Origin: Lentisphaerae bacterium RIFOXYA12_64_32
GTDB lineage: Bacteria > Verrucomicrobiota > Lentisphaeria > Oligosphaerales > YB12-FULL-65-16
Reading direction: 5' to 3'
DNA: 64,000 bases
Assembly: GCA_001803235.1 (NCBI GenBank)
Contig: MHBL01000433.1
Span: forward strand, 28,594-92,593
Position numbers and translations under genes: made by a program. This document shows positions 34,639 through 44,215 of this stretch, in pieces (position 1 is the stretch's first letter; every line of letters begins with the position of its first letter). The notes under the pieces are model-generated. The model was not told the origin of the DNA. It was given only the letters and a program-made list of their open reading frames with translations, and did not search any database.

Positions 34639-37600
34639 ATGAGCCGAACTCACACCGCCATGTTGATTGCCATGCTGACCATCGGGTTGGCCACCGCCGC
34701 GCATGCCGGCCAGGCGGAGGACCGCCAGAAGGCGACCAAGCTGTACCAGGACGGCAACTACCAGGAGGCGCACGACCTGTTCCGCACGTTGGCGCTGGCG
34801 CCGGACGACGACCCCGCCCAGGTCGGCAACGACCTCAACATGGCCGTCACCTGCCTGTGCAATCTTAACCGCATCAACGAGATGGACGCACTGCGCGAGG
34901 GTGTGATCGAGGTGCACGCGAAGAACTGGCAGCTCCTGCGCACCGCGGCGCAGAACTATCTCGGCCAACAGCATTTCGGGTTCACGATCGCCGGCAAGTT
35001 CGAGCGCGGCCAGCACCGCGGCGGCGGCAAGATGTCGAATGCCGAGGAGCGCGACCGTGTCCGTGCCCTGCAGCTCTATGTGATGGCATTGCCGCTGGTC
35101 GCCAAGGACCCGAACCGCGGCAGTACCGGGTACTTCTACCTCGAGTTCGCCAACGCGTTCCTGTCGAACCGCGGCTACACCGAGGCGTGGCGGCTGCAGG
35201 CGACGACCGACCTGGCGACACTCCCCGACTACGACGAAGGCTACGGCATGTACTACTACGGCGGCGGTCAGGTGCGCGGCGCGCCGGTCGACGAGGACGG
35301 CAACCCTGTCTTCCACAGGATCCCGAAGAGCTTCGAGGACGCCGGGTCTGACGGCGAGCGCTGGCGCTGGCTGCTGATGCAGGCCGCGGAGACGGATGCC
35401 AGGCTGCGGCACCAGGTCGCATTCGAGTTCGCGAACTTCCTCGATCAACAGTTCGGCACGCAGACCCTGGCGCAGTATTCCTGGTTCCAGCGCACGCCTG
35501 ACGAGGACGCGAAGGACAGCGTGTTCGCACTGCACTCGCTCGCGGAGGACGAGACCATTGCGCGGCTGGCCAACGGCGTGAAACGCTTCAAGCTCCCGGA
35601 CGAGTTCAATTTCGTCCGCATCTACCAGCAGCTCGCGGCCGACCGCCAGACCGGCTACGGCGAGCAGTCGCTGAACACGCTGGCCCAGACCTTCGAGAAC
35701 CGGCAGCAATACAACGCCGCAGCCAAGTACTGGCAGCGCAGCATCGACGAGTACGGCACGAACGACATGAAGCGCGAGCGGCTCGAGCAGATCATGGGTA
35801 ACTGGGGCCAGTTCGAACCGGCGCGGCCACAGGCGGCCGGCGCCGGGGCCGCGGTCGACTTCCGGTTCCGCAACGCCCGGAAGCTGAGCCTGCAGGCGTA
35901 CGAGGTGAAGGTCCCCGAGCTGCTGGCCGACATCAAGGCATATCTCAAGAGCAACCCGCGCGAACTGGACTACAACAAGGTGCAATTGGGCGAGATCGGC
36001 TACCGGCTGGTGACGCAGAATCAGACCAAGTACATCGGCGCCAAGGTGGCGGACTGGACACTCGACCTGAAGCCGCGGCCGGAGCACTTCGACCGCCGCA
36101 TCACGGTCAGCACGCCGCTGCAGAAGCCCGGCGCATACCTCGTAACCGGCACGGTTGCGGGCGGCAACACCAGCCGCATCGTGCTCTGGGTCGCGGACAC
36201 CGCCATCGTCAAGAAGCCGCTGGACAAACAGACGCTGTACTTCGTGGCGGACGCGAAGACCGGCGCGCCGGTGGTCAAGGCGAACCTCGAGTTCTTCGGC
36301 TACCGCATGGTCTACCGCGAGACCAAGCGCGGCCTGCTCGGCCGGCCGTTCGACATTGTGGTGAACCAGTTCGCCGAGTCCACCGACGCGAACGGCCAGG
36401 TGATTCTCGGGCCGAAGGAGCACTCGGACCAGTTCCAGTGGCTGATCATCGCCACCACACCGGACGGACGGTTCGCCTACCACGGCTTCACCGGCATGTG
36501 GTACCCGAACTACTACGACAACGAGTACAGCCAACTCAAGCCGTTCTTCGTCACCGACCGGCCGGTCTATCGCCCAGGGCAGACGGTCAAGTTCAAGGCC
36601 TGGGTCCGGCACGCCAAGTACGACGAGGAGGACGTGTCGGCAACGGCGGGGCAGTCGTTCCGCATCGAGATGCACAACCCCCAGGGCGAAGAAGTCTTTC
36701 AGAAGGACTTCCAAGCCGACGAGTACGGCGGGTTCGACGGCGAATACGTGCTGCCCAAGGATGCGGCACTGGGCGTGTTCCAGCTCCAGATCCCGGGTGT
36801 TGGCGGCAGTTCGTTCCGGGTCGAGGAGTACAAGAAGCCGGAGTTCGAGGTCACCGTCGAGGCGCCGACCGAGCCGGTCATGCTCGGCGAGATGATCCCG
36901 GCGAAGATCCAGGCCAAGTACTACTTCGGCGCACCGGTCGTCAAGGCCAAGGTCAAGTACAAAGTGCTGCGGTATTCGCACACGGCCAACTGGTATCCGC
37001 CCATGCCGTGGGACTGGTTCTACGGCACCGGCTACTGGTGGTTCGCCTACGACTATCCCTGGTATCCGGGCTGGGGCAAGTGGGGTTGTTTCCGGCCGCA
37101 CTGCTGGTGGATTCCGTGGTCCCCTGCCCCGCCCGAGGTCGTGCTCGATCGCGAGGTCGAGATCGGCGCTGACGGCACGGTCAACGTCGAGATCGACACG
37201 CGCCTGGCCAAGGAGATTCACGGCGATCAGGACCACCGCTACGAGATCACCGCGGAGGTGGTCGATGAATCGCGCCGCACCATCGTCGGCACCGGCCAGG
37301 TGCTGGTGGCGCGCGAGCCGTTCAAGGTCTACACCTGGGTCGACCGCGGCCATTACAGCACCGGCGACGTCATCCATGCCGCCGCCAACGCGCGCACGGT
37401 CGCCGGCAAGCCGGTCAAGGCCAAGGGCCCGCTGTGCCTGTTTCGGGTCACCTACGACAAGGACGGCAATCCGACCGAGAAAGAGGCGCAGCGCTGGGAC
37501 GTCGAGACCAACGACGACGGCCAAGTCGAGATGCAGATGAAAGCATCCGCGGCCGGGCAGTACCGGCTCGCCTGCAAGCTCACGGACGCAGCCGGGCACA

Positions 37601-40600
37601 CCATCGAGGGCGGGTACGTGTTCGTCGTCACGGGACAAGGCTTCGACGGTGCCAAGTTCCGGTTCAACGACATCGAGTTGGTTCCGGACAAGCGCGAGTA
37701 CGCGCCCGGCGAGACGGTGAAGCTGATGATCAACACCAACCGTGTGCAGGGCACGGTGTTGCTGTTCGTGCGGCCAGCCAATGGTATCTGCCTGCCGCCG
37801 AAGCTGATCCAGATGACCGGCAAGAGCGTGATCGAGGAGATCGCGATCACCAAGAAGGACATGCCGAACTTCTTCGTCGAGGCGCTGACGGTCAGCGACG
37901 CGCGCATCTACTCGGAGGTGAAGGAGATCGTGGTGCCGCCCGAGAAGCGCGTGCTGAACGTTGAGGTGCTGCCGTCCGCGACCACGTACAAGCCGGGCGA
38001 AACGGCGAAGGTCCGGCTCAAGCTCACCGACTTCCTCGGCAAGCCGTTCAAGGGCTCGCTGGTGATGACGGTGTACGACAAGGCGGTCGAGTACATCTCG
38101 GGCGGCTCGAACGTGCCGGAGATCAAGGCGTTCTTCTGGAAGTGGCGCCGCAACCACCACGCGCAGCAGGAGACGAATCTCGACCCGTACTCGCAGAACG
38201 TGCTGAAGGAACGCGAGCGCGGCATGCGGCCGGTCGGCGTGTTTGGCGACAATGCGGACATGGAAGGCGCCGCGGAGGAGACGACATTCGGTGGTCCCGG
38301 TGGTGGCCGCGGCGGGTTCGGCGGCAAAGGCGGTGCCCGGTTGGGTGCCGTGCGCGCCTTCAAGTCCAAGGCCAACATGCAGATGGCAGATGGCATGGCC
38401 ATGGCAGCATCCGCGCCCATGGCGGAAGGGGAAGAGGCGAAGAAGGAAATGGTCGCTGATGAGGCGAACGGGGCGGCGGCGGGCGGCGGCGGGCCGGAGG
38501 CGCCTCAGGTGCAGCCGGTGGTGCGCACGCAGTTTGCGGACACCGCATTCTGGAAGGCCGTGATCGCGACCGACGCGGACGGGTTTGCGGAGGTCGAGTT
38601 CAAGATGCCGGAGAACCTGACCGGCTGGAAGATCAAGGTCTGGGGCATGGGTCACGGCACCAAGGTCGGCGAAGGTGATGCGCTGGTGACCACGGCCAAG
38701 AACCTGATGCTGCGCTTGCAGGCGCCGCGCTTCTTTGTCGAGAAGGACGAGGTGGTGCTGTCCGCTAACATCCACAACTATCTCACGACCGCCAAGGACG
38801 TCGAGGCGGTGCTCGAACTGGACGGCGGCACGCTCGAGGCCATGGGCGAACTCCGCAGCAAGATCAAGGTGGACGCGAACGGCGAGCAGCGCGTCGACTG
38901 GCGCGTCAAGGTCGTGAAGGAAGGCGAGGCCGTGGTGCGCATGAAGGCGCTCACCGACGAGGAGTCGGACGCCATGGAGATGAAGTTCCCCGTCTACGTG
39001 CACGGCATGGACAAGATGGTGCCGGTCTGCGGCCTGATTCGGCCGGACAAGGACAGCGCCACCGTGACGCTCGACGTGCCCGAGCAGCGGCGCGTCAACG
39101 CCTCGCGCCTCGAGATCCGCTACTCGCCGACACTCGCCGCCGCCATGGTCGACGCGCTGCCGTACATGGTCGAATACCCCTACGGTTGCACGGAACAGAC
39201 GCTCAACAAGTTCCTGCCCACGGTCATGACGCAGAAGATCCTGCTCGACATGGGCGTGCCGCTGAAGGCGATCCGCGACAAGCGCACCAACCTCAATGCG
39301 CAGGAGATCGGCAACGACCAGAAGCGCGCCGCGGACTGGAAGCGCGTCTCCGGCGACTACCGCTGGGACGGCGAGGCCTGGGTCCCGCGCAACCCGATCT
39401 TTGACGAAGACACGGTCCGCGACATGGTCAAGGTCGGGGTCAACCGCCTGACCTCGATGCAGTGTTCGGATGGCGGCTGGGGCTGGTTCAGCGGCTGGGG
39501 CGAGTCCTCGTCGCCGCACACGACCGCGTACGTGGTGCACGGCCTGCAGGTCGCGCGCGACAACGACGTGGCGCTGGTGCCGGGCGTGCTCGAGCGCGGG
39601 GTCGAGTGGCTCAAGAACTACCAAGCCGAACAGGTGCGGCTGCTGAAGCGCGCGCCGAAGAAGGCGCACCCGTGGAAGGAGTATGCCGACAATCTGGACG
39701 CGTTCGTGTACATGGTCCTGGCCGATGCGGACCAGCAGGACGAGGACATGCGCGAGTTCCTGTACCGCGACCGCACCCAGCTCGCCGTGTACGGCAAGGC
39801 CATGTACGGGCTGGCGCTGCACAAGCAGGGCCACACCGAGAAGCGCGACATGATCGTGCGCAACATCGAGCAGTACCTGGTCACGGACGAAGAGAACCAG
39901 ACCGCGTACCTGAACCTCGGGAATGAGGGGTATTGGTGGTACTGGTACGGCAGCGAGTACGAGGCGCACGCCTACTACCTGAAGCTGCTGGCGCGTGTCG
40001 ACCCGAAGGGCACGAAAGCCCCGTACCTGGTCAAGTACCTGCTCAACAATCGCAAGCACGCCAGCTACTGGAACTCGACGCGCGACACCGCCATCTGCCT
40101 CGAAGCGTTCGCCGACTACATCCGCGCCAGCGGCGAGGACAAGCCGGACATGACCGTCGAGATCCTGGTCGACGGCAAGAAGCAGAAAGAGGTCCGGATC
40201 ACGCCGGACGTGCTGTTCACGTTCGACAACAAGGTGGTGCTCGTGGGCGACGCCATCGAGTCGGGCAAACACACCATCGAGTTCCGCAAGAATGGCACCG
40301 GGCCGCTGTACTTCAACGCGTACCTGAGCTACTTCAGCCTCGAGGACTACATCAAGAAGGCGGGGCTCGAGATCAAGGTTGACCGGCAGATCTACAAGCT
40401 GAACAAGGTCGACAAGAGCGTCAAGGTCGCCGGCTCGCGCGGCCAGGCGGTGGACCAGAAGGTCGAGAAGTACGCGCGCGAGTTGCTGCCGGACCTCGCC
40501 ACGCTGAAGAGCGGCGACCTGGTAGAGGTCGAACTGGTCATGGAGAGCAAGAACGACTACGAGTACATCGTGTTCGAAGACATGAAGGCGGCCGGGTTCG

Positions 40601-40839
40601 AACCGGTCGAGGTGCGCAGCGGCTATGGCGGCAACGACATGGGCGCGTACATGGAACTGCGCGACGAACGGGTCTGCTTCTTCGTCCGCGCCCTGGCGCG
40701 CGGTAAGCACAGCATCAGCTACCGCCTGCGCGCCGAAATCCCCGGCACGTTCAGCGCCCTCCCGGCCCGCGGCTACGCCATGTACGCCCCCGAACTGCGC
40801 GCCAACTCCGACGAGATCAAACTCAAGATCGAGGACTGA
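34639..40839 (+). CDS. Bacterial alpha-2-macroglobulin with thioester motif
   Basis: A 2066-residue protein with signal peptide MSRTHTAMLIAMLTIGLATAAHA; RBS AGGAGAAGCACC. The first ~400 residues are helical and TPR-like (ATKLYQDGNYQEAHDLFRTL). MG domains follow, with the MG2 signature DRPVYRPGQTVKFKAWVRH near 650. A glycine/methionine-rich unstructured stretch near 1215-1290 (GGPGGGRGGFGGKGG) precedes the A2M domain (FWKAVIATDADGFAEVEFKMPENLTGWKIKVWG). The thioester motif PYGCTEQTL is intact near 1515, followed by the helical thioester domain and receptor-like C-terminal beta domains. Members trap proteases in the periplasm or at the surface. No penicillin-binding-protein partner (pbpC) is adjacent. 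Confidence 0.88.
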   Translation: MSRTHTAMLIAMLTIGLATAAHAGQAEDRQKATKLYQDGNYQEAHDLFRTLALAPDDDPAQVGNDLNMAVTCLCNLNRINEMDALREGVIEVHAKNWQLLRTAAQNYLGQQHFGFTIAGKFERGQHRGGGKMSNAEERDRVRALQLYVMALPLVAKDPNRGSTGYFYLEFANAFLSNRGYTEAWRLQATTDLATLPDYDEGYGMYYYGGGQVRGAPVDEDGNPVFHRIPKSFEDAGSDGERWRWLLMQAAETDARLRHQVAFEFANFLDQQFGTQTLAQYSWFQRTPDEDAKDSVFALHSLAEDETIARLANGVKRFKLPDEFNFVRIYQQLAADRQTGYGEQSLNTLAQTFENRQQYNAAAKYWQRSIDEYGTNDMKRERLEQIMGNWGQFEPARPQAAGAGAAVDFRFRNARKLSLQAYEVKVPELLADIKAYLKSNPRELDYNKVQLGEIGYRLVTQNQTKYIGAKVADWTLDLKPRPEHFDRRITVSTPLQKPGAYLVTGTVAGGNTSRIVLWVADTAIVKKPLDKQTLYFVADAKTGAPVVKANLEFFGYRMVYRETKRGLLGRPFDIVVNQFAESTDANGQVILGPKEHSDQFQWLIIATTPDGRFAYHGFTGMWYPNYYDNEYSQLKPFFVTDRPVYRPGQTVKFKAWVRHAKYDEEDVSATAGQSFRIEMHNPQGEEVFQKDFQADEYGGFDGEYVLPKDAALGVFQLQIPGVGGSSFRVEEYKKPEFEVTVEAPTEPVMLGEMIPAKIQAKYYFGAPVVKAKVKYKVLRYSHTANWYPPMPWDWFYGTGYWWFAYDYPWYPGWGKWGCFRPHCWWIPWSPAPPEVVLDREVEIGADGTVNVEIDTRLAKEIHGDQDHRYEITAEVVDESRRTIVGTGQVLVAREPFKVYTWVDRGHYSTGDVIHAAANARTVAGKPVKAKGPLCLFRVTYDKDGNPTEKEAQRWDVETNDDGQVEMQMKASAAGQYRLACKLTDAAGHTIEGGYVFVVTGQGFDGAKFRFNDIELVPDKREYAPGETVKLMINTNRVQGTVLLFVRPANGICLPPKLIQMTGKSVIEEIAITKKDMPNFFVEALTVSDARIYSEVKEIVVPPEKRVLNVEVLPSATTYKPGETAKVRLKLTDFLGKPFKGSLVMTVYDKAVEYISGGSNVPEIKAFFWKWRRNHHAQQETNLDPYSQNVLKERERGMRPVGVFGDNADMEGAAEETTFGGPGGGRGGFGGKGGARLGAVRAFKSKANMQMADGMAMAASAPMAEGEEAKKEMVADEANGAAAGGGGPEAPQVQPVVRTQFADTAFWKAVIATDADGFAEVEFKMPENLTGWKIKVWGMGHGTKVGEGDALVTTAKNLMLRLQAPRFFVEKDEVVLSANIHNYLTTAKDVEAVLELDGGTLEAMGELRSKIKVDANGEQRVDWRVKVVKEGEAVVRMKALTDEESDAMEMKFPVYVHGMDKMVPVCGLIRPDKDSATVTLDVPEQRRVNASRLEIRYSPTLAAAMVDALPYMVEYPYGCTEQTLNKFLPTVMTQKILLDMGVPLKAIRDKRTNLNAQEIGNDQKRAADWKRVSGDYRWDGEAWVPRNPIFDEDTVRDMVKVGVNRLTSMQCSDGGWGWFSGWGESSSPHTTAYVVHGLQVARDNDVALVPGVLERGVEWLKNYQAEQVRLLKRAPKKAHPWKEYADNLDAFVYMVLADADQQDEDMREFLYRDRTQLAVYGKAMYGLALHKQGHTEKRDMIVRNIEQYLVTDEENQTAYLNLGNEGYWWYWYGSEYEAHAYYLKLLARVDPKGTKAPYLVKYLLNNRKHASYWNSTRDTAICLEAFADYIRASGEDKPDMTVEILVDGKKQKEVRITPDVLFTFDNKVVLVGDAIESGKHTIEFRKNGTGPLYFNAYLSYFSLEDYIKKAGLEIKVDRQIYKLNKVDKSVKVAGSRGQAVDQKVEKYARELLPDLATLKSGDLVEVELVMESKNDYEYIVFEDMKAAGFEPVEVRSGYGGNDMGAYMELRDERVCFFVRALARGKHSISYRLRAEIPGTFSALPARGYAMYAPELRANSDEIKLKIED

Positions 40840-40884
40840 GATCGGTGGCCGACCCGGTTCGGCGCGCGATTCTCCAGGCCGGCC

Positions 40885-41076
40885 ACGACAGACCGCACCC
40901 TGCTGGGCGATGGTCGGTTCTGTCCGACGATCCGCCGCACCGCCGCCTTGCGTGCATTCGAGAAAGCCGACCTCCCGGCGCGGTGCCGGAGGATCGTCGC
41001 CCGCTACTCGCCGCGGTTGCTGAAGCGCGCCAGTGTCACGCAGGCGCTGCTTCGCGACCGGGAGGAAGGGCGATGA
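40885..41076 (+). pseudogene. Possible antitoxin remnant upstream of the PIN-domain remnant
   Basis: A frame reading TLLGDGRFCPTIRRTAALRAFEKADLPARCRRIVARYSPRLLKRASVTQALLRDREEGR ends at a TGA that overlaps the PIN ATG (ATGA), the usual vapB-vapC junction. It has no start codon or RBS, and its 5' part lies in another frame (GTGGCCGACCCGGTTCGG...). The call rests on position and on the basic, helical composition. Confidence 0.35.
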
Positions 41077-41296
41077 GGTTCTGGGATTCGTCCGCCATTG
41101 TGCCGTTGTTGGTGCACGAGCCCACCAGTAGGCGTCTTCTGGCGCTGCTGCAGGAGGATCCGCGGATGATCGCGTGGGGGGGGGCGTCGCTCGAGTGTGT
41201 GTCAGCCATCGCCCGGTGTCCCTGGCATTGGTCTGCAGCGATGAACGCCTGAGTGTCGCTGCGCACCGGGAAGGATTCGCGGTCCTGCGTGTGTGA
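41073..41296 (+). pseudogene. VapC-like PIN-domain toxin, internally deleted
   Basis: MRFWDSSAIVPLLVHEPTSRRLLALLQEDPRMIAWGGASLECVSAIAR is the N-terminal third of a PIN domain, with the first acidic residue in WDSSA. The sequence then jumps, out of frame, to SLALVCSDERLSVAAHREGFAVLRV, a typical PIN C-terminus. The middle, with the other metal-binding acidic residues, is gone. RBS GGAGGAAGGGCG is retained. The nuclease should be dead. Confidence 0.6.
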
Positions 41297-41353
41297 GCGG
41301 TCGCGCCGGTCGCCGGAAACAGAACGTCAGCCCTGCCAAGAACTGGACCGTCC

Positions 41354-41491
41354 TCAAGGAGTCCTGCGCTTGGCCGTCTCGGGCGTGGTGGAGGCCATGT
41401 CCGCAATGGCCCGGGCGATGCGGCCGTTGCCGTCTTCAAACGGATGAATGGTAACAAACCAGAAGTGGGCTACCGCGGCGCGCGCCACGCC
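41354..41491 (-). pseudogene. Fic-domain remnant
   Basis: A 45-codon frame, GVARAAVAHFWFVTIHPFEDGNGRIARAIADMASTTPETAKRRTP, contains the complete Fic catalytic motif HPFxDGNGRxxR. Nothing else of the usual ~250-400-residue protein remains. It lies directly after the stop of the beta-helix gene and next to the vapC remnant. Confidence 0.65.
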
Positions 41492-43066
41492 TTACGGGGC
41501 GGGTGCGCGGACGATGCCGGTCGGTGTCGCGGTGTCGCCGCGCGTCTTCGCGTACAGGTCCCATACGGATGCGGGCAGGACCGCGCCGACGCGCTTGGGC
41601 GGCTTCGCCTTGCGCAGGGCGAGCACGGGTGAGTCGGCGCCCAGGTTCACCTCGAACGTGCCGCCAAGCTGCGGGTCCAGCCAGGTTGAATCCTTGTCGA
41701 GCCCGGACAGTTTCTGGTACTCGACCCAGTCCGCTTCGGTGAAGACACGGTCGCCGAACTGCACGCCCGGGCCGGCGAAGTACACGTTGTTCAGGAGCTG
41801 CACTCGCGCGACCGTCCCAGCCGGAATGCTCAGGAACGGCTCGGCGCAGCGCGCCAGGACGCAGTTCAGGATGGACAGCGAGCCGCACTGCTTGTCGTTG
41901 AGCCGGCACACGAACGGGGCGTCCACCAGCGTGCACTCGCGGAAATGCAGCGCGCCGTTCTCGAGCAGCACCAGGCCCGGCTTCCCCTCGCGACTGCCGG
42001 CAATGACGCAGTTCACGAAGGTCATGCCGGAGAAGTTCTTCTGCCAGACCTGTTCGAACGGCTGGTTGCCGACGATCAGGCAGCTCTCGTAGACGTGGCG
42101 CGAACTCTCGGTCGCATACACGCCGGCCTCAAAACTGTTGTTGACGAACACGCAACGGCGGTAGAGCGAGAAGCACTCGTTGACGTCGCACGCCCCGGAA
42201 CTGGCGTTGCGTTCCGCGAGGCAGTCCTCGTACAGTGCGGTGGTGGTGTCGTGCACGGAGAAGCCCTGGCCGCAGTTGTCCGTCGCGATGCAGTGCTGGT
42301 AGACGATGTTCTTGCCCGTGCCGTGCGTGTCGAAGCCGTCGTTCCAGGACAGCATGGCACGCAGGTCACGAACGGTCACGAAATCCGTGTTGATGCAGAT
42401 GCAGGTGCCGTGTACCGGGATCTGGATGACCGCGTCGTCCAGCGTCTTGCCGGAGGGGAGGCGGACCCAGACCTGCTTGAGCGGTTTGTTCCAGTAGAAG
42501 CCGCCCTCGGTCCGCTTCAGTTCGTCCTCACGGGTGCAGTTGGGCGCCGGTTTGCCGTCGAGCCACCAGATCTGCGGCGTGCCGATCCAGTGCTGGATGG
42601 GCGCGTAGCCCTTCAGCATGTTCGACATCGGCCAGAACTCCGTGGCGACAATGCCATCGCGGACCGGCGTCCACTTTTCCTTCGGCACACGGTCGAGCCC
42701 CGAGATGAGCGCGCCGTTGCCGTTGACGATCAAGGGCTGCTCCGCGGTTCCGCCGGCGGCGGCCAGCGTGTTGCCGCCCCGGTATGGCGTGCCCGTGTTG
42801 GCGATCTCGATGCGGTCCGATGTGCGTGCGGCCGCAAACGCCTTGGCGATGTTCGCAAACGGGCCGGCCTTGCCGTCCCCGTCCGGCTCGGCACGCAGTC
42901 CGTCGAACTCGTCGTTGCCGGTCACATTGTTGACATAGAGGACGCGGCCGGGCGCGGCGGATGCGATCTGCGCCGCGGCCAGGCGCCACGTGACGCCCCA
43001 GCCAAGGATGAGACTGAGGCTGACCAGGAGCAGGCAACGGCGCCGGGGGCGTGTTCTCGTCGGCAT
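41492..43066 (-). CDS. Secreted right-handed beta-helix protein
   Basis: ATG 43066 (MPTRTRPRRRCLLLVSLSLILGWGVTWRLAAAQ) follows GAGGGTTGAACAC and gives 524 residues with a signal peptide or anchor. VLYVNNVTGNDEFDGL...GPFANIAKAFAAARTSDRIEI opens a parallel beta-helix, followed by repeated coils (YQHCIATDNCGQGFSVHDTTTALYEDCLAERN). No catalytic signature is evident. Carbohydrate binding or lyase/hydrolase activity is likely for the fold but cannot be specified. The GC3-rich codon use matches its neighbours. Confidence 0.72.
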   Translation of the reverse strand: MPTRTRPRRRCLLLVSLSLILGWGVTWRLAAAQIASAAPGRVLYVNNVTGNDEFDGLRAEPDGDGKAGPFANIAKAFAAARTSDRIEIANTGTPYRGGNTLAAAGGTAEQPLIVNGNGALISGLDRVPKEKWTPVRDGIVATEFWPMSNMLKGYAPIQHWIGTPQIWWLDGKPAPNCTREDELKRTEGGFYWNKPLKQVWVRLPSGKTLDDAVIQIPVHGTCICINTDFVTVRDLRAMLSWNDGFDTHGTGKNIVYQHCIATDNCGQGFSVHDTTTALYEDCLAERNASSGACDVNECFSLYRRCVFVNNSFEAGVYATESSRHVYESCLIVGNQPFEQVWQKNFSGMTFVNCVIAGSREGKPGLVLLENGALHFRECTLVDAPFVCRLNDKQCGSLSILNCVLARCAEPFLSIPAGTVARVQLLNNVYFAGPGVQFGDRVFTEADWVEYQKLSGLDKDSTWLDPQLGGTFEVNLGADSPVLALRKAKPPKRVGAVLPASVWDLYAKTRGDTATPTGIVRAPAP

Positions 43067-43203
43067 GTGTTCAACCCTCGGTTCGGTTTCCCCCGTTTCC
43101 GGCTCGCTCCCTTCGGACGCGCGCCGTTGACGCGTGCGTCGGCAGGACACGCGGCAATCTTAGCCCGTCGAACGCAGGACTGCAAGGAGACCGTGGACCC
43201 GGG

Positions 43204-43359
43204 CAGGGCTGTTTCAAGATTCGTGACCGTCGCGTGCGGCGAGTACCCCCGGCGTGTCCCCACGCCGGGGGGGGGCGGCCTGAGGACAGGCCGCCCCTAC
43301 TTGGTGTGCGCGGAGGCGTGGCCTTCCGAGACGCGGCGCCGGATCTTGAAACAGCCCTG
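43204..43359. mobile_element. 156-bp MITE-like element with 17-bp terminal inverted repeats
   Basis: CAGGGCTGTTTCAAGAT at 43204-43220 is the exact inverse of 43343-43359. Both ends are flanked by GACCCGGGC, which may be a target duplication. A truncated copy lies at 26622-26695. The interior includes a G9 run and the hairpin CCCCGGCGTGTCCCCACGCCGGGG. No gene. Confidence 0.7.
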
Positions 43360-43456
43360 GGACCCGGGCGCCTTTCACGCATTGCCTTTCCCGGCACGTA
43401 CGGCTACGTTGGTCGCTGCTGGTGACGACCGGTGATGACACGGAGAACGAACCGAC

Positions 43457-44215
43457 ATGGACTTGTTTGCCTTGGACTTTGACGGGGTACTGTGCGACAG
43501 CGCGGCGGAGACGGCCGTCAGCGCCTGGCGCGCCGGCGCACGACTCTGGCCGGCCTGGACCGGCGCGGAACCGCCGCCGGAATTCCTTGCGCGGTTTGTG
43601 CGCCAGCGGCCGGTTATCGAGACCGGATACCAGACCGTGCTGCTGATGTACCTGATCGCCGAAAGCCAAGCCTCGGACGCGGATATCGAACGCGACTTCG
43701 TTGGGCTCTGCGACCAGGCCATGGCACGGCACGGACTGCCGCGCGAGGAACTCCTGGCCCGGTTCGGCGAGACCCGTGACCGGTGGATGGCCGACAACCT
43801 CCAGGACTGGCTCGGCAGGCACCGGTTCTACCCAGGTGTCATCGAGAAGGTGACGCGACGCCTCCAGGCCGGCCCGGTGTTCATCCTGACGACAAAGCAG
43901 GAACGGTTCGCCGCCGCGCTGCTGGCCGCGCACGGACTGCCGTTCCCTCCCGAACGGCTGTTCGGTCTGGAACGGGGACTGAGCAAGGAACAGGGATTGC
44001 GCGACCTCCGCGGTCGTGCGGAGTTCGCACACGCCCGAGTCCATCTGGTGGAAGATCGCCTTGAGACTCTGCTCCGGGTCCAGAATTGCCCGGACCTGGT
44101 CGACGTCCGCCTCTATCTGGCCGACTGGGGCTACACGACCCGTTCCGCCCTGGCAACCGCACGTGCCAACCCACGGCTCCAGGTTTGCAGCCTGAACACG
44201 TTCCTGGACGTCTGA
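43457..44215 (+). CDS. HAD-superfamily hydrolase
   Basis: A 252-residue protein with HAD motif I DFDGVLCDS at the N-terminus, motif II in VFILTTKQER and the motif III/IV region at VHLVEDRLETLLRVQNCPD. The cap is helical and inserted after motif I (C1 type). This is the phosphoglycolate-phosphatase-like branch, but the substrate cannot be assigned. It stands alone, 510 bp before pdxS. Confidence 0.78.
   Translation: MDLFALDFDGVLCDSAAETAVSAWRAGARLWPAWTGAEPPPEFLARFVRQRPVIETGYQTVLLMYLIAESQASDADIERDFVGLCDQAMARHGLPREELLARFGETRDRWMADNLQDWLGRHRFYPGVIEKVTRRLQAGPVFILTTKQERFAAALLAAHGLPFPPERLFGLERGLSKEQGLRDLRGRAEFAHARVHLVEDRLETLLRVQNCPDLVDVRLYLADWGYTTRSALATARANPRLQVCSLNTFLDV

Noticed and set aside
34291-41457. 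2388-residue minus-strand ORF opposite the alpha-2-macroglobulin gene
   Set aside because: It is an antisense shadow of a GC-rich gene: low-complexity Val/Arg/Leu/His composition, no domains, while the plus strand has signal peptide, MG domains and a thioester motif.
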